From: BRHc4a sp049325055
GTDB taxonomy: Bacteria > Bacillota > Desulfotomaculia > Desulfotomaculales > Desulfocucumaceae
Reading direction: 5' to 3'
Length of the DNA: 64,000 bases
NCBI GenBank assembly: GCA_049325055.1
Contig: JBMOPB010000016.1
Coordinates: forward strand, 1 to 64,000
In this document: piece by piece, positions 15,028 to 23,306 of the stretch
Layout of the letters: each line of letters begins with the position of its first letter
How positions within the stretch are numbered: the first letter of the stretch is position 1
The notes under the pieces: generated by a model
What the model was told of the DNA's origin: nothing
Databases searched by the model: none
What the model saw: the letters and a program-made list of their open reading frames with translations, nothing else
Translations under genes and position numbers: made by a program

Positions 15028-16785
15028 TTAATCGGCAACGGGGTACCCCGCCTCGTCCCAGCCCCTGATCCGGTAGTAGTCGTCAACCAGTATTTGCAGT
15101 TCCTCCCTGGTGATTGTGTTATTCCCTTCGTTGATTGCCTCATTAAAAAGCTTGGGCGGCAGTGTGTCCTCCTGTTTTGTGGCGCCTTCCCCGGCGTTGA
15201 ACCTCCGGGTGAGGGTGATAATGTCATTGGCCGTTTTTTCCAGTTCTTCCTTTGTATAATGCTGGCCGGTAACGGCTTTTATTATTGGAATAAGATCATC
15301 CCACTGGTAAAGATCCCGGAAAAACACGCACAGTATCATGGTGTTGAATATGGTGAGCCTGTTTTCAAATTCCACAAAAAGCGCCGCTTTTCCCTCGGTG
15401 GTGGAGGGGTCGATAATTCCGCTCAGCTCGGGTTTGTAAAAGGTGGCCCGCAGGTGGCAGGCCCCCCGGGTGGAGGTGGCAAAGGCCAGTCCCATGCCTT
15501 TCAGCACCCTGGGATCGTATCCGGCCGGTTCCAGCCCTTTGACATGGACGGCGATATCCTCCAGATTCCACTTTTGACTGAAATATTTAATACCCCTGGA
15601 CAGATCTTCTCCTAAGCCGGACCGGGAAGCCATATCGTTCAAAAGCCTGGCCACACCCGTGACATCCCCGTATTCCAGGCTGTAATCCAGCCTGCCCCTC
15701 CCGGAGGCCTCCATCACCAGGCCGGCCAGGTTTCCGGCGGTGATGGTATCCATGCCCAGGCGATCGCATATATCATTCAAATATATTATTTCATCCAGGC
15801 GGTCGATGCAGCAAAGCCCCCCGAAGGAGTATATGGTTTCATACTCGGGGCCCTCCAACTTCAGGCCGGCGTGTCTCCCCCCGGTGACCTCGGTATCCTT
15901 GGCGCAGGCCAAAAAACACTGGGGGCATGACCGGGAACGAACCTTGAAATTTTGCTGATGGGCATCCCCGCTTATTTCCTTCCACCTGTCATAACTGCCC
16001 AGGGACCAGTAGCGGGTGGGAAACGCCTTTGCCCCGTTCAGTGCCCCCACCATTACTGGGGTGCCGTATGTCTGGTAGGCCTTGACCCCCGGATTGTCCT
16101 TAGCCATCTGGCGGAGCCGGTCAACCTCTTTCTTCAGCATTTCCGGGTGGGCGATTTCGCATTTGGCCCCGCCGTAAAACACCATGGCCTTCAATTTTTT
16201 GGACCCCATAACCGCGCCCATGCCGGTGCGCCCTGCGGACCGCCAGTAATTATTTTCCACGCAGGCGAAATGAACCATGTTTTCGCCGGCCGGCCCGATC
16301 ACAACGGCCTGGGCGCCGGGAATGTCAACCTCGGCCAGAACGCTGTCCTCGGCGGAATAGGTATCCATCCCCCAGAGGTGGGAGGCGTCGCGGAAAGCCA
16401 CCTTATCATCACTTACAATCAGATATACGGGTTCCGTCGATATACCCTCGACTATAATGGCGTCATACCCCGTACGCCTTATCACCGGGGCAGCCTTGCC
16501 GCCGGAGTAGGACTCGGCATAAAGCCCGGTGAGGGGCGATTTACTGTAAATACCGTAACGGCTTGCGCCTGGAAGTATGGTGTCGGTGCCGGGGCCGGTG
16601 GTAAATATAAGTTTGTTATCAGACCCAAGGGGATCGGTTCCTGCCGGGACATTGTTTAACAGAAGGTAGGAACCGATCCCTTTTCCCCCGAGATAACTTT
16701 TAAGTATCCTTTCCGGAATGTCTTCTACAATAAAGGATTTGTCGGTGAGGTTTATCCTCAGCAATTTTCCGTAGAACCCTTTCAT
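15028..16785 (-). CDS. aor: Aldehyde:ferredoxin oxidoreductase
   Basis: A 585-residue tungsten/molybdenum bis-pterin enzyme oxidising aldehydes to acids with ferredoxin. The N-terminus (G-F-Y-G-K-L-L-R-I-N-L) and Y-L-G-G-K-G-I-G are typical. The iron-sulfur cysteines are C287-x2-C290-x3-C294, with a candidate fourth Cys in a M-I-L-C-V segment near residue 490. The pterin-binding R-G-A-C-H-L-R is present. Full length for the family. It lies between two ThiS/MoaD-like genes and beside an aminotransferase. A hairpin and a repeat copy separate it from gabT, and no promoter of its own was found, so it probably depends on read-through. Confidence 0.95.
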   Translation of the reverse strand: MKGFYGKLLRINLTDKSFIVEDIPERILKSYLGGKGIGSYLLLNNVPAGTDPLGSDNKLIFTTGPGTDTILPGASRYGIYSKSPLTGLYAESYSGGKAAPVIRRTGYDAIIVEGISTEPVYLIVSDDKVAFRDASHLWGMDTYSAEDSVLAEVDIPGAQAVVIGPAGENMVHFACVENNYWRSAGRTGMGAVMGSKKLKAMVFYGGAKCEIAHPEMLKKEVDRLRQMAKDNPGVKAYQTYGTPVMVGALNGAKAFPTRYWSLGSYDRWKEISGDAHQQNFKVRSRSCPQCFLACAKDTEVTGGRHAGLKLEGPEYETIYSFGGLCCIDRLDEIIYLNDICDRLGMDTITAGNLAGLVMEASGRGRLDYSLEYGDVTGVARLLNDMASRSGLGEDLSRGIKYFSQKWNLEDIAVHVKGLEPAGYDPRVLKGMGLAFATSTRGACHLRATFYKPELSGIIDPSTTEGKAALFVEFENRLTIFNTMILCVFFRDLYQWDDLIPIIKAVTGQHYTKEELEKTANDIITLTRRFNAGEGATKQEDTLPPKLFNEAINEGNNTITREELQILVDDYYRIRGWDEAGYPVAD

Positions 16786-16813
16786 GATTTCTACCTCGCT
16801 AAAACTGTTTTAT

Positions 16814-16935
16814 TTTAAAGGGGCCGCCGCCCCTAGGACGTATCGCGTTCTCACCCCGCAATCAAGGGGGAACTCCCCCTTCTTAACCACCTCAGGTTAT
16901 TATCCACTGAATGCTTTTAAGCAAAATTTCCGCAT
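16814..16935 (-). repeat. Dispersed repeat family 1, copy c (degenerate)
   Basis: It keeps the GGGGC-GCCCC hairpin, the AGGACGTATCGCGTTCTCACCCCGC-like stretch and the AAGGGGG-CCCCCTT hairpin, but the A/T-rich end is degenerate and the DnaA-box-like site reads TTATCCACT. It lies between gabT and aor. Confidence 0.65.
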
Positions 16936-16947
16936 ATCTCAGGCAAA

Positions 16948-16968
16948 GAGCCTGCTGACAGCAGGCTC
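16948..16968 (-). terminator. Hairpin after gabT
   Basis: GAGCCTGCT-gac-AGCAGGCTC, a perfect 9-bp stem directly after the gabT stop; on the minus strand only TTTGCC follows, so termination may be partial and allow aor transcription. Confidence 0.6.
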
Positions 16969-16973
16969 CGCCT

Positions 16974-18317
16974 TTATTTCAAAACATCCTCCAGTACGTT
17001 CTCCAGAATGGACAACCCCTCTTCCAACTGTTCATCGGTGATGCTGAGCGGCATAAGCATGCGGACAACGTTGCTGAATATACCGGCCCCCAAAACCAAC
17101 AAGCCTCGCTTGTAGCATTCACTGATTACCCGGGAGGCAATTTCCTTGGCGGGCTCCTTGGTCTTGCGGTCCTTTACCAGTTCCATGGCCACCATTGCCC
17201 CCAGTCCACGAACATCACCGATGACGGGATATTTCTCCTGCATGTCTTTCATCACACCAATGGCCCTGCTGCCGATAACGCTGGCCCTTTCCGCCAGATT
17301 GTTTTCTTCCAAATACTTGATTGTGGCGATTCCCGCCGCGGTGCACACCGGGTTGCCCCCGAACGTTCCGCCTATGTGCCCGGGGTCCGGGGCGTCCATG
17401 ATTTCGGCCTTTCCCACCACGGCGCTGAGCGGCAATCCGGCGGAGATGGACTTGGCCACAGTCATTATGTCCGGCTCCACTCCGAAATGTTCAGAGGCAA
17501 ACATCTTACCGGTCCTGCCGAATCCTGTCTGCACCTCATCGGCGATAAAGAGTATGCCGTTCTTCTCGCATATTGATTTCAGGCCGGGCAGGAATTCCCC
17601 GGGCGGAACCAGGAAGCCGCCCTCCCCTTGCACCGGCTCTATGATCATGGCGGCGATTGTTTCCGGGGAAACCTCCGCGCTAAAGAACCTTTCGAATCTT
17701 TCGAGGCAGTGCATGCCGCAGCCGGGATAGGTGGAATTGTAATAGCAGCGGTAACAGTAGGCTGAAGGAACTTTATATACTTCGGGCGCAAAGGGGCCGA
17801 AGCCGAATTTATAAGGCTTCACCTTGCTGGTAAGGCTCATGGTCATGAGGGTCCTGCCGTGGAAGGCACATTCAAAAGCGACAATACCGGACTTTTTGGT
17901 GGCAAAGCGGGCGATTTTGACTGCGTTTTCCACTGCCTCGGCGCCGCTGTTGGCAAACATAACCTTTTTGGCGAACCGGCCCGGAGTAATGGCGGCCAGT
18001 TTCTCAGCCAGCTCGACATAGGGCTCGTACATAGTCACCATCATGCAGGTGTGCAGAAGCTTTTCAGCCTGCTCCTTGATGGCGGCCACCACCGGTTCCG
18101 GGCAGTGGCCGACGTTCAGGGTGCCGATGCCGCCATAGAAGTCAATAAAGGTATTCCCGTCCACGTCTCTGATCATGGCCCCGCTGGCCTCATCCACAAA
18201 TATTGGAGTTGAATTTGAAATTCCACGTGCAACTATGTTAAGTTTTCTCTCCAACAAAGCCTGGCCTTTCGGCCCCGGCAGGTTAGTGACCTGTGGCAAT
18301 AAAGACTCGACTGCCAT
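16974..18317 (-). CDS. gabT: Class III aminotransferase (4-aminobutyrate type)
   Basis: A 447-residue PLP enzyme. The cofactor ring Asp is in D260-E-V-Q-T-G-F-G-R-T-G, and the Schiff-base Lys is K289 in V-A-K-S-I-S-A-G-L-P-L. N-S-G-A-E-A-V-E-N near residue 124 binds phosphate. A Cys-rich stretch, C188-x2-C-x8-C-x3-C204, is unusual among aminotransferases in general. Members transfer the amino group of GABA, ornithine or related omega-amino acids to 2-oxoglutarate, giving a semialdehyde. AOR next door could oxidise such an aldehyde. GAGGAGG precedes the ATG. Probably co-transcribed with moaD1. Confidence 0.9.
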   Translation of the reverse strand: MAVESLLPQVTNLPGPKGQALLERKLNIVARGISNSTPIFVDEASGAMIRDVDGNTFIDFYGGIGTLNVGHCPEPVVAAIKEQAEKLLHTCMMVTMYEPYVELAEKLAAITPGRFAKKVMFANSGAEAVENAVKIARFATKKSGIVAFECAFHGRTLMTMSLTSKVKPYKFGFGPFAPEVYKVPSAYCYRCYYNSTYPGCGMHCLERFERFFSAEVSPETIAAMIIEPVQGEGGFLVPPGEFLPGLKSICEKNGILFIADEVQTGFGRTGKMFASEHFGVEPDIMTVAKSISAGLPLSAVVGKAEIMDAPDPGHIGGTFGGNPVCTAAGIATIKYLEENNLAERASVIGSRAIGVMKDMQEKYPVIGDVRGLGAMVAMELVKDRKTKEPAKEIASRVISECYKRGLLVLGAGIFSNVVRMLMPLSITDEQLEEGLSILENVLEDVLK

Positions 18318-18397
18318 ATATCATCCTCCTCTTGATTGAATGACTGTTAAACCCGAGCCCGGCGCCTTCCGGCACTGGACTACTCTGACCCGGCCGC

Positions 18398-18646
18398 CTA
18401 TCCGCCAACAATATAAGGAAACAGTACAATTTCATCCTCCGGATGGATCTTCCGTGAAAAATCATCCCTCTCGCCGTTAACCGCAGGAAAACTGACGTGT
18501 CCGGGAGGGATACCAAGAATTTTTATTATATCCGCAACGGTGGATTCCGGCGGGACCGAAAGCATCACCCATGTCCTGCCGCCGCCAAAATATTTTGAGT
18601 GGCGGGCCAGTAGAATCCCCACCTCCACCTTGACTCTAACATCCAT
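18398..18646 (-). CDS. ThiS/MoaD-like sulfur carrier protein (moaD1)
   Basis: An 82-residue beta-grasp protein ending exactly in V-G-G, the free diglycine required for thiocarboxylate formation. MoaD-type carriers donate sulfur for the pterin dithiolene of molybdenum and tungsten enzymes. The position first in the operon leading to gabT and aor suggests a dedicated role in AOR cofactor supply, though no E1-like or MoaE gene is in the window. ATG at 18646 is chosen by alignment of the leader with moaD2; GTG at 18655 is possible. A -24/-12 element ends 50 bases upstream. Confidence 0.85.
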   Translation of the reverse strand: MDVRVKVEVGILLARHSKYFGGGRTWVMLSVPPESTVADIIKILGIPPGHVSFPAVNGERDDFSRKIHPEDEIVLFPYIVGG

Positions 18647-18694
18647 AAGTAACACCAGCCAAAATTCAATAACTTATTCCGGAAGGATTAATTA

Positions 18695-18710
18695 TGCAAA
18701 TGCAATGCCA
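18695..18710 (-). promoter_or_regulatory. -24/-12 (sigma-54) promoter candidate for moaD1-gabT(-aor)
   Basis: Minus-strand TGGCATTGCATTTGCA with GG and GC ten bases apart, followed by ATAAT exactly as in the moaD2 promoter. The shared promoter, leader and gene show that the two moaD units arose by duplication. Confidence 0.85.
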
Positions 18711-18924
18711 CCTACCCCGGACATGGCCGCCGTAAGCCTTGAATAAGCCAACCTTTACAAAAATAACGATGATGCCGCCAGTCCGATAGCCCGTATAGCC
18801 CCGACTGCTCCAGATAAATTGTTCCAGTCACCGGAAGAATTGCCCAGCCCAGGTCAATATCTTTGGAATTGGCAAATGATGCATTACTGCATGATACAAT
18901 TATTTTTATATAGACGCTAAAAAG

Positions 18925-18947
18925 TCGACACGCTTATGATATGTCGA
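18925..18947. promoter_or_regulatory. Candidate enhancer site upstream of moaD1 promoter
   Basis: TCGACA-N11-TGTCGA inverted repeat about 230 bases upstream of the -12 element. The position suits an activator site, but the sequence does not match the repeat near gdh. Confidence 0.35.
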
Positions 18948-19017
18948 AAATGCTGACCGACATTAAATAAATGCGTCAATACATTTTACCCACCCCCGAA
19001 GCCGGATCCGCGCTTAA

Positions 19018-19063
19018 ATAAAAAAGCCCTTCACCGGTTAAACAACAGCCGGAAGGGCTTTGT
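19018..19063 (-). terminator. Terminator downstream of the DEAD-box helicase gene
   Basis: AAAGCCCTTC and GAAGGGCTTT pair around an inner CCGG-CCGG stem; on the minus strand the hairpin is followed by TTTTTTATTT. It lies beyond repeat family 2 copy A. Confidence 0.75.
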
Positions 19064-19269
19064 AGAAATTCAAGTGCAGGAGCCTGTAACAACGGTTTCT
19101 GCGGAGGGTCATCCCTGTCCGCCCTTTTTTAAAAAAGCATCCCTTCCGGACCGTCAGGAACTGGTCATAAGCTGAACGAATCTTATCACGACCTAAGTTA
19201 GGGCTATCGAAAATGGTCGTCGGTTATAAAGTTTTTACCGACGTCTGACGACTTACGACTTGCGATTAT

Positions 19270-19432
19270 GCCAGGCGACGCTTTTCACGACCCCGGTAGG
19301 ACTGTCAAAAGCGAGCATGGCGCAAAGGCGCCGCCGGGACGGAGCGGAGCGTACATAAACGTACGTGAGCATCCGGACCGTGCGGGGCCGACAAAGCCAG
19401 GCGAAGCTTTTCACAGCCCGTGCAAGCTATTG
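19270..19432 (+). repeat. Dispersed repeat family 2, copy A
   Basis: About 160 bp: CAGGCGACGCTTTTCACGACCCC, then a core with GGAGCG-TACATAAACGTACG-TGAGCATC, then GGGGCCGACAAAGCCAGGCGAAGC and TTTTCACAGCCCGTG. The layout and most bases match copy B at 23998-24165. It overlaps the last codons of the helicase gene by a few bases. Confidence 0.75.
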
Positions 19433-21040
19433 TCTGCTTCTGGCGGGCTCGACACTAACCTTCCTCCCCTTTATGGTCTGCCGGTGCAGGTACCCGATGA
19501 CACAGTTGGCCCAATCCTCCGGAACCTCCACAAAGGTGAATTTGTCGTAAATACGGATGTCTCCCACAAGGTTGGCCGGTATCCCGGTCTCTTCGCAAAT
19601 TGCCCGGACCAGTTCCGGGGGCCGGATGTTATCCGCCCTCCCTATGGTTATAAAAAGCCTGACCATTCCCGGCTTGGCCCCGGTATTTTCAAAAGATGTT
19701 TCGTCGTTATATTCTACCGAGGGGTCTTCATCCACCGGGTCGAACGACATCTTAAGGGCCGCCGCGGCTATGTCCACGGGGTCGTAGTCATCCAGCAGGG
19801 GATTGATGAGCGTCCTGTAATACCCCAGCTTCCCTTCTTCAATAATCATTCTCAGCCTTTCCTTAAGCCCTTCCTTTTGCCTTTCGGCAATATCGGCGGG
19901 CTCGGGAAGGTGTTCCCTTCTGATTCTTGTTTTGGTCATTTTCTCTATAAGCTTAAGCTGGCCATAATCCCTGGGTGTTACAAGGGTTATGGCGGTGCCG
20001 GTCCTGCCAGCCCTTCCAGTTCGGCCTATCCGGTGGACATAGAACTCCACGTCCTGGGGAAGGTCGTAGTTTATAACGTGGGAAACGTTTTCTATGTCAA
20101 GCCCACGGGCCGCCACGTCCGTGGCCACCAGCACCTCTATCTGGTTGTTTTTGAAACGTCTCATCACCTGGTTTCTCTGGTGCTGGCTCATATCGCCGTG
20201 CAGTCCGGCAACGGGGTATGCCCTGGCCTCCATCCTTGCCACAAGGTCGTCCACACCCTTTTTGGTGCGGCAGAACACTATGGCCTTGGTAATGTCAAGG
20301 GCGTCCAGCATCCTTGCCATGGTCTCCAGCTTGGTCTTTTCCTTGGTCTCGTAATAGACCTGGTCAATCTGCGGAACGGTGATGCTCTCCTTGCTGACGG
20401 TAATATATTCCGGATTTTTTAGATAGCGGCGGGCAAGATCCAGAACCTCCCTGGGCATGGTGGCCGAAAAAAGAAGAGTCTGCCTCTCCTCCGGTGTGGC
20501 CTGCAGTATTGCCTCCACATCCTCGATGAATCCCATGTCCAGCATTTCATCGGCCTCATCCAGCACCAGCATCCTGAGACTGTCAAGGTTCAGGGTCTTT
20601 CTCCTCAGGTGGTCAAGAAGCCTTCCCGGTGTTCCTATCACCACCTGGACCCCCTGCCTCAAAACCCTTATCTGCCTGTCTATAGACTCGCCCCCGTAAA
20701 TCGGCAGGGTCCTGACCCTGCGGTAGCGTCCAATCCTGGAAATTTCCTCTGCCACCTGTATGGCAAGCTCCCTGGTGGGAGTCACTACCAGGGACTGAAC
20801 GCCCCCTTTTAAGTTCAGCATCTCCACTATGGGAATGCCAAATGCGGCGGTCTTCCCGGTCCCTGTCTGGGCCTGCCCTATGACATCCCTTCCCTGCATT
20901 AAAGGCGGTATAGCTCTCACCTGTATTGGTGTTGGCTCCTCAAATCCCATGTCTGTCAGCGCCTGGGCAATTCTCCTGCTGACTTTCAGTTCCCCGAAAC
21001 TTACATACTCTATCGGCAAATTACTATCTCCTTTTTTCAT
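19427..21040 (-). CDS. DEAD-box ATP-dependent RNA helicase
   Basis: A 537-residue helicase of the DeaD/CshA group. The Q motif is near residue 36, Walker A is A-Q-T-G-T-G-K-T (57-64), the D-E-A-D box is near residue 162, S-A-T follows, and H-R-I-G-R-T-G-R-A-G closes domain 2 near residue 340. The C-terminus (about 455-530) is a DbpA-type RNA-recognition domain, I-G-R-A-D-N-I-R-P-P-E-L-V. It would unwind structured RNA, for instance in ribosome assembly or decay. It is monocistronic as far as can be seen. Confidence 0.93.
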   Translation of the reverse strand: MKKGDSNLPIEYVSFGELKVSRRIAQALTDMGFEEPTPIQVRAIPPLMQGRDVIGQAQTGTGKTAAFGIPIVEMLNLKGGVQSLVVTPTRELAIQVAEEISRIGRYRRVRTLPIYGGESIDRQIRVLRQGVQVVIGTPGRLLDHLRRKTLNLDSLRMLVLDEADEMLDMGFIEDVEAILQATPEERQTLLFSATMPREVLDLARRYLKNPEYITVSKESITVPQIDQVYYETKEKTKLETMARMLDALDITKAIVFCRTKKGVDDLVARMEARAYPVAGLHGDMSQHQRNQVMRRFKNNQIEVLVATDVAARGLDIENVSHVINYDLPQDVEFYVHRIGRTGRAGRTGTAITLVTPRDYGQLKLIEKMTKTRIRREHLPEPADIAERQKEGLKERLRMIIEEGKLGYYRTLINPLLDDYDPVDIAAAALKMSFDPVDEDPSVEYNDETSFENTGAKPGMVRLFITIGRADNIRPPELVRAICEETGIPANLVGDIRIYDKFTFVEVPEDWANCVIGYLHRQTIKGRKVSVEPARSRQ

Positions 21041-21054
21041 TTAATAACCACAGG

Positions 21055-21160
21055 GCAGTGAGGGGTTAGGGGTTAGGAATTACCTTATTACCCCAATCCC
21101 CAATACCATTAATAATCTCTTATTCCCGGTCCTTTCCCAATCCCCAATCCCCCACTCTCC
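21055..21160. repeat. GGGGTTA heptamer repeats and C-rich counterpart
   Basis: Two full GGGGTTA units and partial ones (21062-21078) are followed by CCCCAATCCCCAAT-type sequence that also runs into the last codons of pncC. The period is seven bases, as at two other sites in the window. Confidence 0.5.
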
Positions 21161-21657
21161 AAAAGGTATTTAAGCAGCATTTCGAGTGCTGATTCCACAG
21201 TGGCGGTTCTGATTTCGTTCCGGTCCCCCCCCAGGCGCAGTTCCCTGGTTATGATAAATCCCGGAGCGTCCAGGGCTATGTAAACCAGCCCGACGGGCTT
21301 TTCCGGAGTCCCTCCGCCCGGCCCTGCTATTCCGGTTACCGCGAGCCCTATCTCGGTCATAAGCGTTTTTTTTGCTCCCCCGGCCATGGACCTGGCCACT
21401 TCCCCGCTTACAGCGCCGAACACAGCCAGCTCGTGGGCCGAAACGTTGAGCACGGCCTCCTTTACCCGGTTGCCGTAAGCCACCACGCACCCGGCAAAGT
21501 ACGCTGAACTTCCCGGGACACCTGTTATTCTGGAAGCTATCAGACCGCCGGTGCATGATTCCGCCAGGCCCAGGGTGAGCCTCTGTTCCATCAGGAGCCT
21601 GCCGATTTCTTCTTCGGCCTTAAAGCTGTCGCTATGGCATCTCACCTTACTGTTCAC
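21109..21657 (-). CDS. pncC: Nicotinamide-nucleotide amidase (CinA C-terminal domain)
   Basis: A 182-residue stand-alone CinA C-domain. The catalytic Ser is in A-E-S-C-T-G-G-L-I, G-S-S-A-Y-F-A-G-G-like V-V-A-Y follows, and T-G-I-A-G-P-G-G-G-T-P-E-K-P-V-G is complete. The enzyme deamidates NMN to nicotinate mononucleotide in pyridine nucleotide recycling. The usual fused N-terminal domain of CinA is absent. The last 15 residues are G-rich and derive from a C-rich repeat, so the true end of the fold is near residue 165. The start (GTG) is uncertain. Confidence 0.9.
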   Translation of the reverse strand: MNSKVRCHSDSFKAEEEIGRLLMEQRLTLGLAESCTGGLIASRITGVPGSSAYFAGCVVAYGNRVKEAVLNVSAHELAVFGAVSGEVARSMAGGAKKTLMTEIGLAVTGIAGPGGGTPEKPVGLVYIALDAPGFIITRELRLGGDRNEIRTATVESALEMLLKYLLESGGLGIGKGPGIRDY

Positions 21658-21827
21658 CCGCGCTCAAATATGTTTTACAAAATTGGTTATTCGCCGGTGT
21701 TGACAAAATACCTCTTTTCAATGTAAAAGGCTGTAAAGACCTGGCCCGTGGGAACCTCACGATCCACAGGGAATTTCTTTACAGCCGTATGGTCATTTTT
21801 TCCGGTTTTATTCTTTTTTATACACCA

Positions 21828-23306
21828 TCAAGCGGCTAACGTACCCATTATCTTTCTCAACTGGGTACCCGAAATTTTTTCCTGCTCCAGTAAGAGTTCA
21901 ACTACCTCAAAAAGCTGCTCTTTACGCTTGCTCAAAAACGTAATGACCCTTTCCTCCTGGGCCTGCAGTATCTTTTTCTGTGTCCTGTAGCGAAAGCTCC
22001 TGGGTAGGGTTTCCGGATCCACCACTCCTAAATCGGACATCCCGGAATTGATAATCTGATCTGCAGTCTTGGTTGCCTGCAGGTAGTCATTTCCGGCGCC
22101 GGTGCTGCGGCCCCCCAGCATCATTTCTTCGGCCACCGCTCCGGCCAGCATTACTGCAATCTGGTTCTCCAGATAATCCCTGGTATAAAGGTAGGTATCG
22201 TCTTCCGGGGTCTGCCTCATATAGCCCAGGGCCTGGCCGCGGGGGGTGATGGTCAGAGTGGAAACAGAACCTTCCCGCAGGTGTTCACTCATGAAGGCGT
22301 GACCGGTCTCATGTATGGCCACTCTTTGCAGTTCCGCCGGAGAAGGCCTGCGGTCCAGACGGTCTCCCATCATAACCTTGTCCACCGCCTCGTGGAAATG
22401 CCTGTGGTACACAAGGCTAAGTCCCTCACGCATGGCCAGTATGGCGGCTTCGTTAGCCAGGCTTTCCAGGTGCGCCCCGCTGAATCCGAATGTTTCCCTG
22501 GCAATAGCCTCCAGGCTCACATCTTCGGCCAGGGGTTTGTTCCTGGTGTGCAGTTTTATAATTTCAAGCCTTCCCTCCCTGTCCGGAAGCTCAACCTTGA
22601 CCTGGCGGTCAAAACGCCCGGGCCTCAGCAAAGCGGGGTCAAGCATATCCACCCTGTTGGTGGCCCCGACTAGCAGCACCCTGACTTTGTCGTCCACCTT
22701 CAGCCCGTCCATTTGGACAAGTAGTTCATTTAGGGTCTGGTCGTACTCCAGGTGGCCGGTGGTCTGACCCCGTTTTCCACCCAGTATTTCAATCTCATCA
22801 ATAAATATAATGGAGTTGTTTTTACCCATGCGCTGGGACGCTTCCCGGGCGGTCTGAAACAGTTTCCTTACCCTCTGGGCGCCCACACCGGCGTACATTT
22901 CGATAAATTCACTTCCGCTTGCAGCCACAAAGGCAGCGTCTGTATAACCGGCGGCCGCCTTGGCAAGCAGCGTCTTCCCGGTCCCCGGCGGTCCGGTTAA
23001 AAGAATCCCCTTAAGGGGTCTGATGCCCAACTTCTGTATATCACTCTGGTTTCTGATAAAATCCAGGGCCTCCTTCAGCTCCTTGATAGCAGTGGCCTGC
23101 CCCCCGATGTCCGAAAAGGATACCTCCTGCCTCACGGCAAGGCCGCCGTCGCTAAAGTTTTTAGCAACAATGCCCTTTGACCGGGCTATGAAGTAAATGG
23201 CAAAACCAGCCCCGGCCAGGAATACCAAAGGTATAACATCATACCCGGCCACCGCCAGAAAAATTACCGCAGCCAGGCCGAAGCCTATACCAATTTCTTT
23301 AATCAC
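21828..23306 (-). CDS. FtsH-like AAA+ membrane metalloprotease
   Basis: 492 residues. Two closely spaced membrane helices (about 8-20 and 25-41) take the place of the usual FtsH N-terminal region, so the extracytoplasmic domain is missing. The AAA domain has Walker A G-P-P-G-T-G-K-T (105-112), F-I-D-E-I-E, and the arginine finger region R-P-G-R-F-D-R. The zinc site is H332-E-T-G-H336 with a third acidic ligand in G-N-D-Y near residue 408. It probably degrades membrane or regulatory proteins. It overlaps by four bases a gene for a membrane-anchored partner. AGGAGGCGG precedes the GTG start. It is more divergent than the housekeeping FtsH. Confidence 0.9.
   Translation of the reverse strand: MIKEIGIGFGLAAVIFLAVAGYDVIPLVFLAGAGFAIYFIARSKGIVAKNFSDGGLAVRQEVSFSDIGGQATAIKELKEALDFIRNQSDIQKLGIRPLKGILLTGPPGTGKTLLAKAAAGYTDAAFVAASGSEFIEMYAGVGAQRVRKLFQTAREASQRMGKNNSIIFIDEIEILGGKRGQTTGHLEYDQTLNELLVQMDGLKVDDKVRVLLVGATNRVDMLDPALLRPGRFDRQVKVELPDREGRLEIIKLHTRNKPLAEDVSLEAIARETFGFSGAHLESLANEAAILAMREGLSLVYHRHFHEAVDKVMMGDRLDRRPSPAELQRVAIHETGHAFMSEHLREGSVSTLTITPRGQALGYMRQTPEDDTYLYTRDYLENQIAVMLAGAVAEEMMLGGRSTGAGNDYLQATKTADQIINSGMSDLGVVDPETLPRSFRYRTQKKILQAQEERVITFLSKRKEQLFEVVELLLEQEKISGTQLRKIMGTLAA

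Larger units (their letters stand above)
18656..19426. other. 771-bp intergenic region upstream of moaD1
   Basis: No ORF is convincing. It contains the moaD1 -24/-12 element (18695-18710), an inverted repeat TCGACA-N11-TGTCGA (18925-18947), the deaD terminator (19018-19063), a hairpin GTCGGT-ACCGAC near 19224-19247, and repeat family 2 copy A (19270-19432). Confidence 0.6.

Noticed and set aside
16786..16947. A -24/-12 promoter directly upstream of aor
   Set aside because: No GG-N10-GC element on the minus strand could be found in this gap.
19268..20422. 384-residue plus-strand frame over the DEAD-box helicase
   Set aside because: No family motif and no ribosome binding site; it is a shadow of the helicase gene and begins inside repeat family 2.
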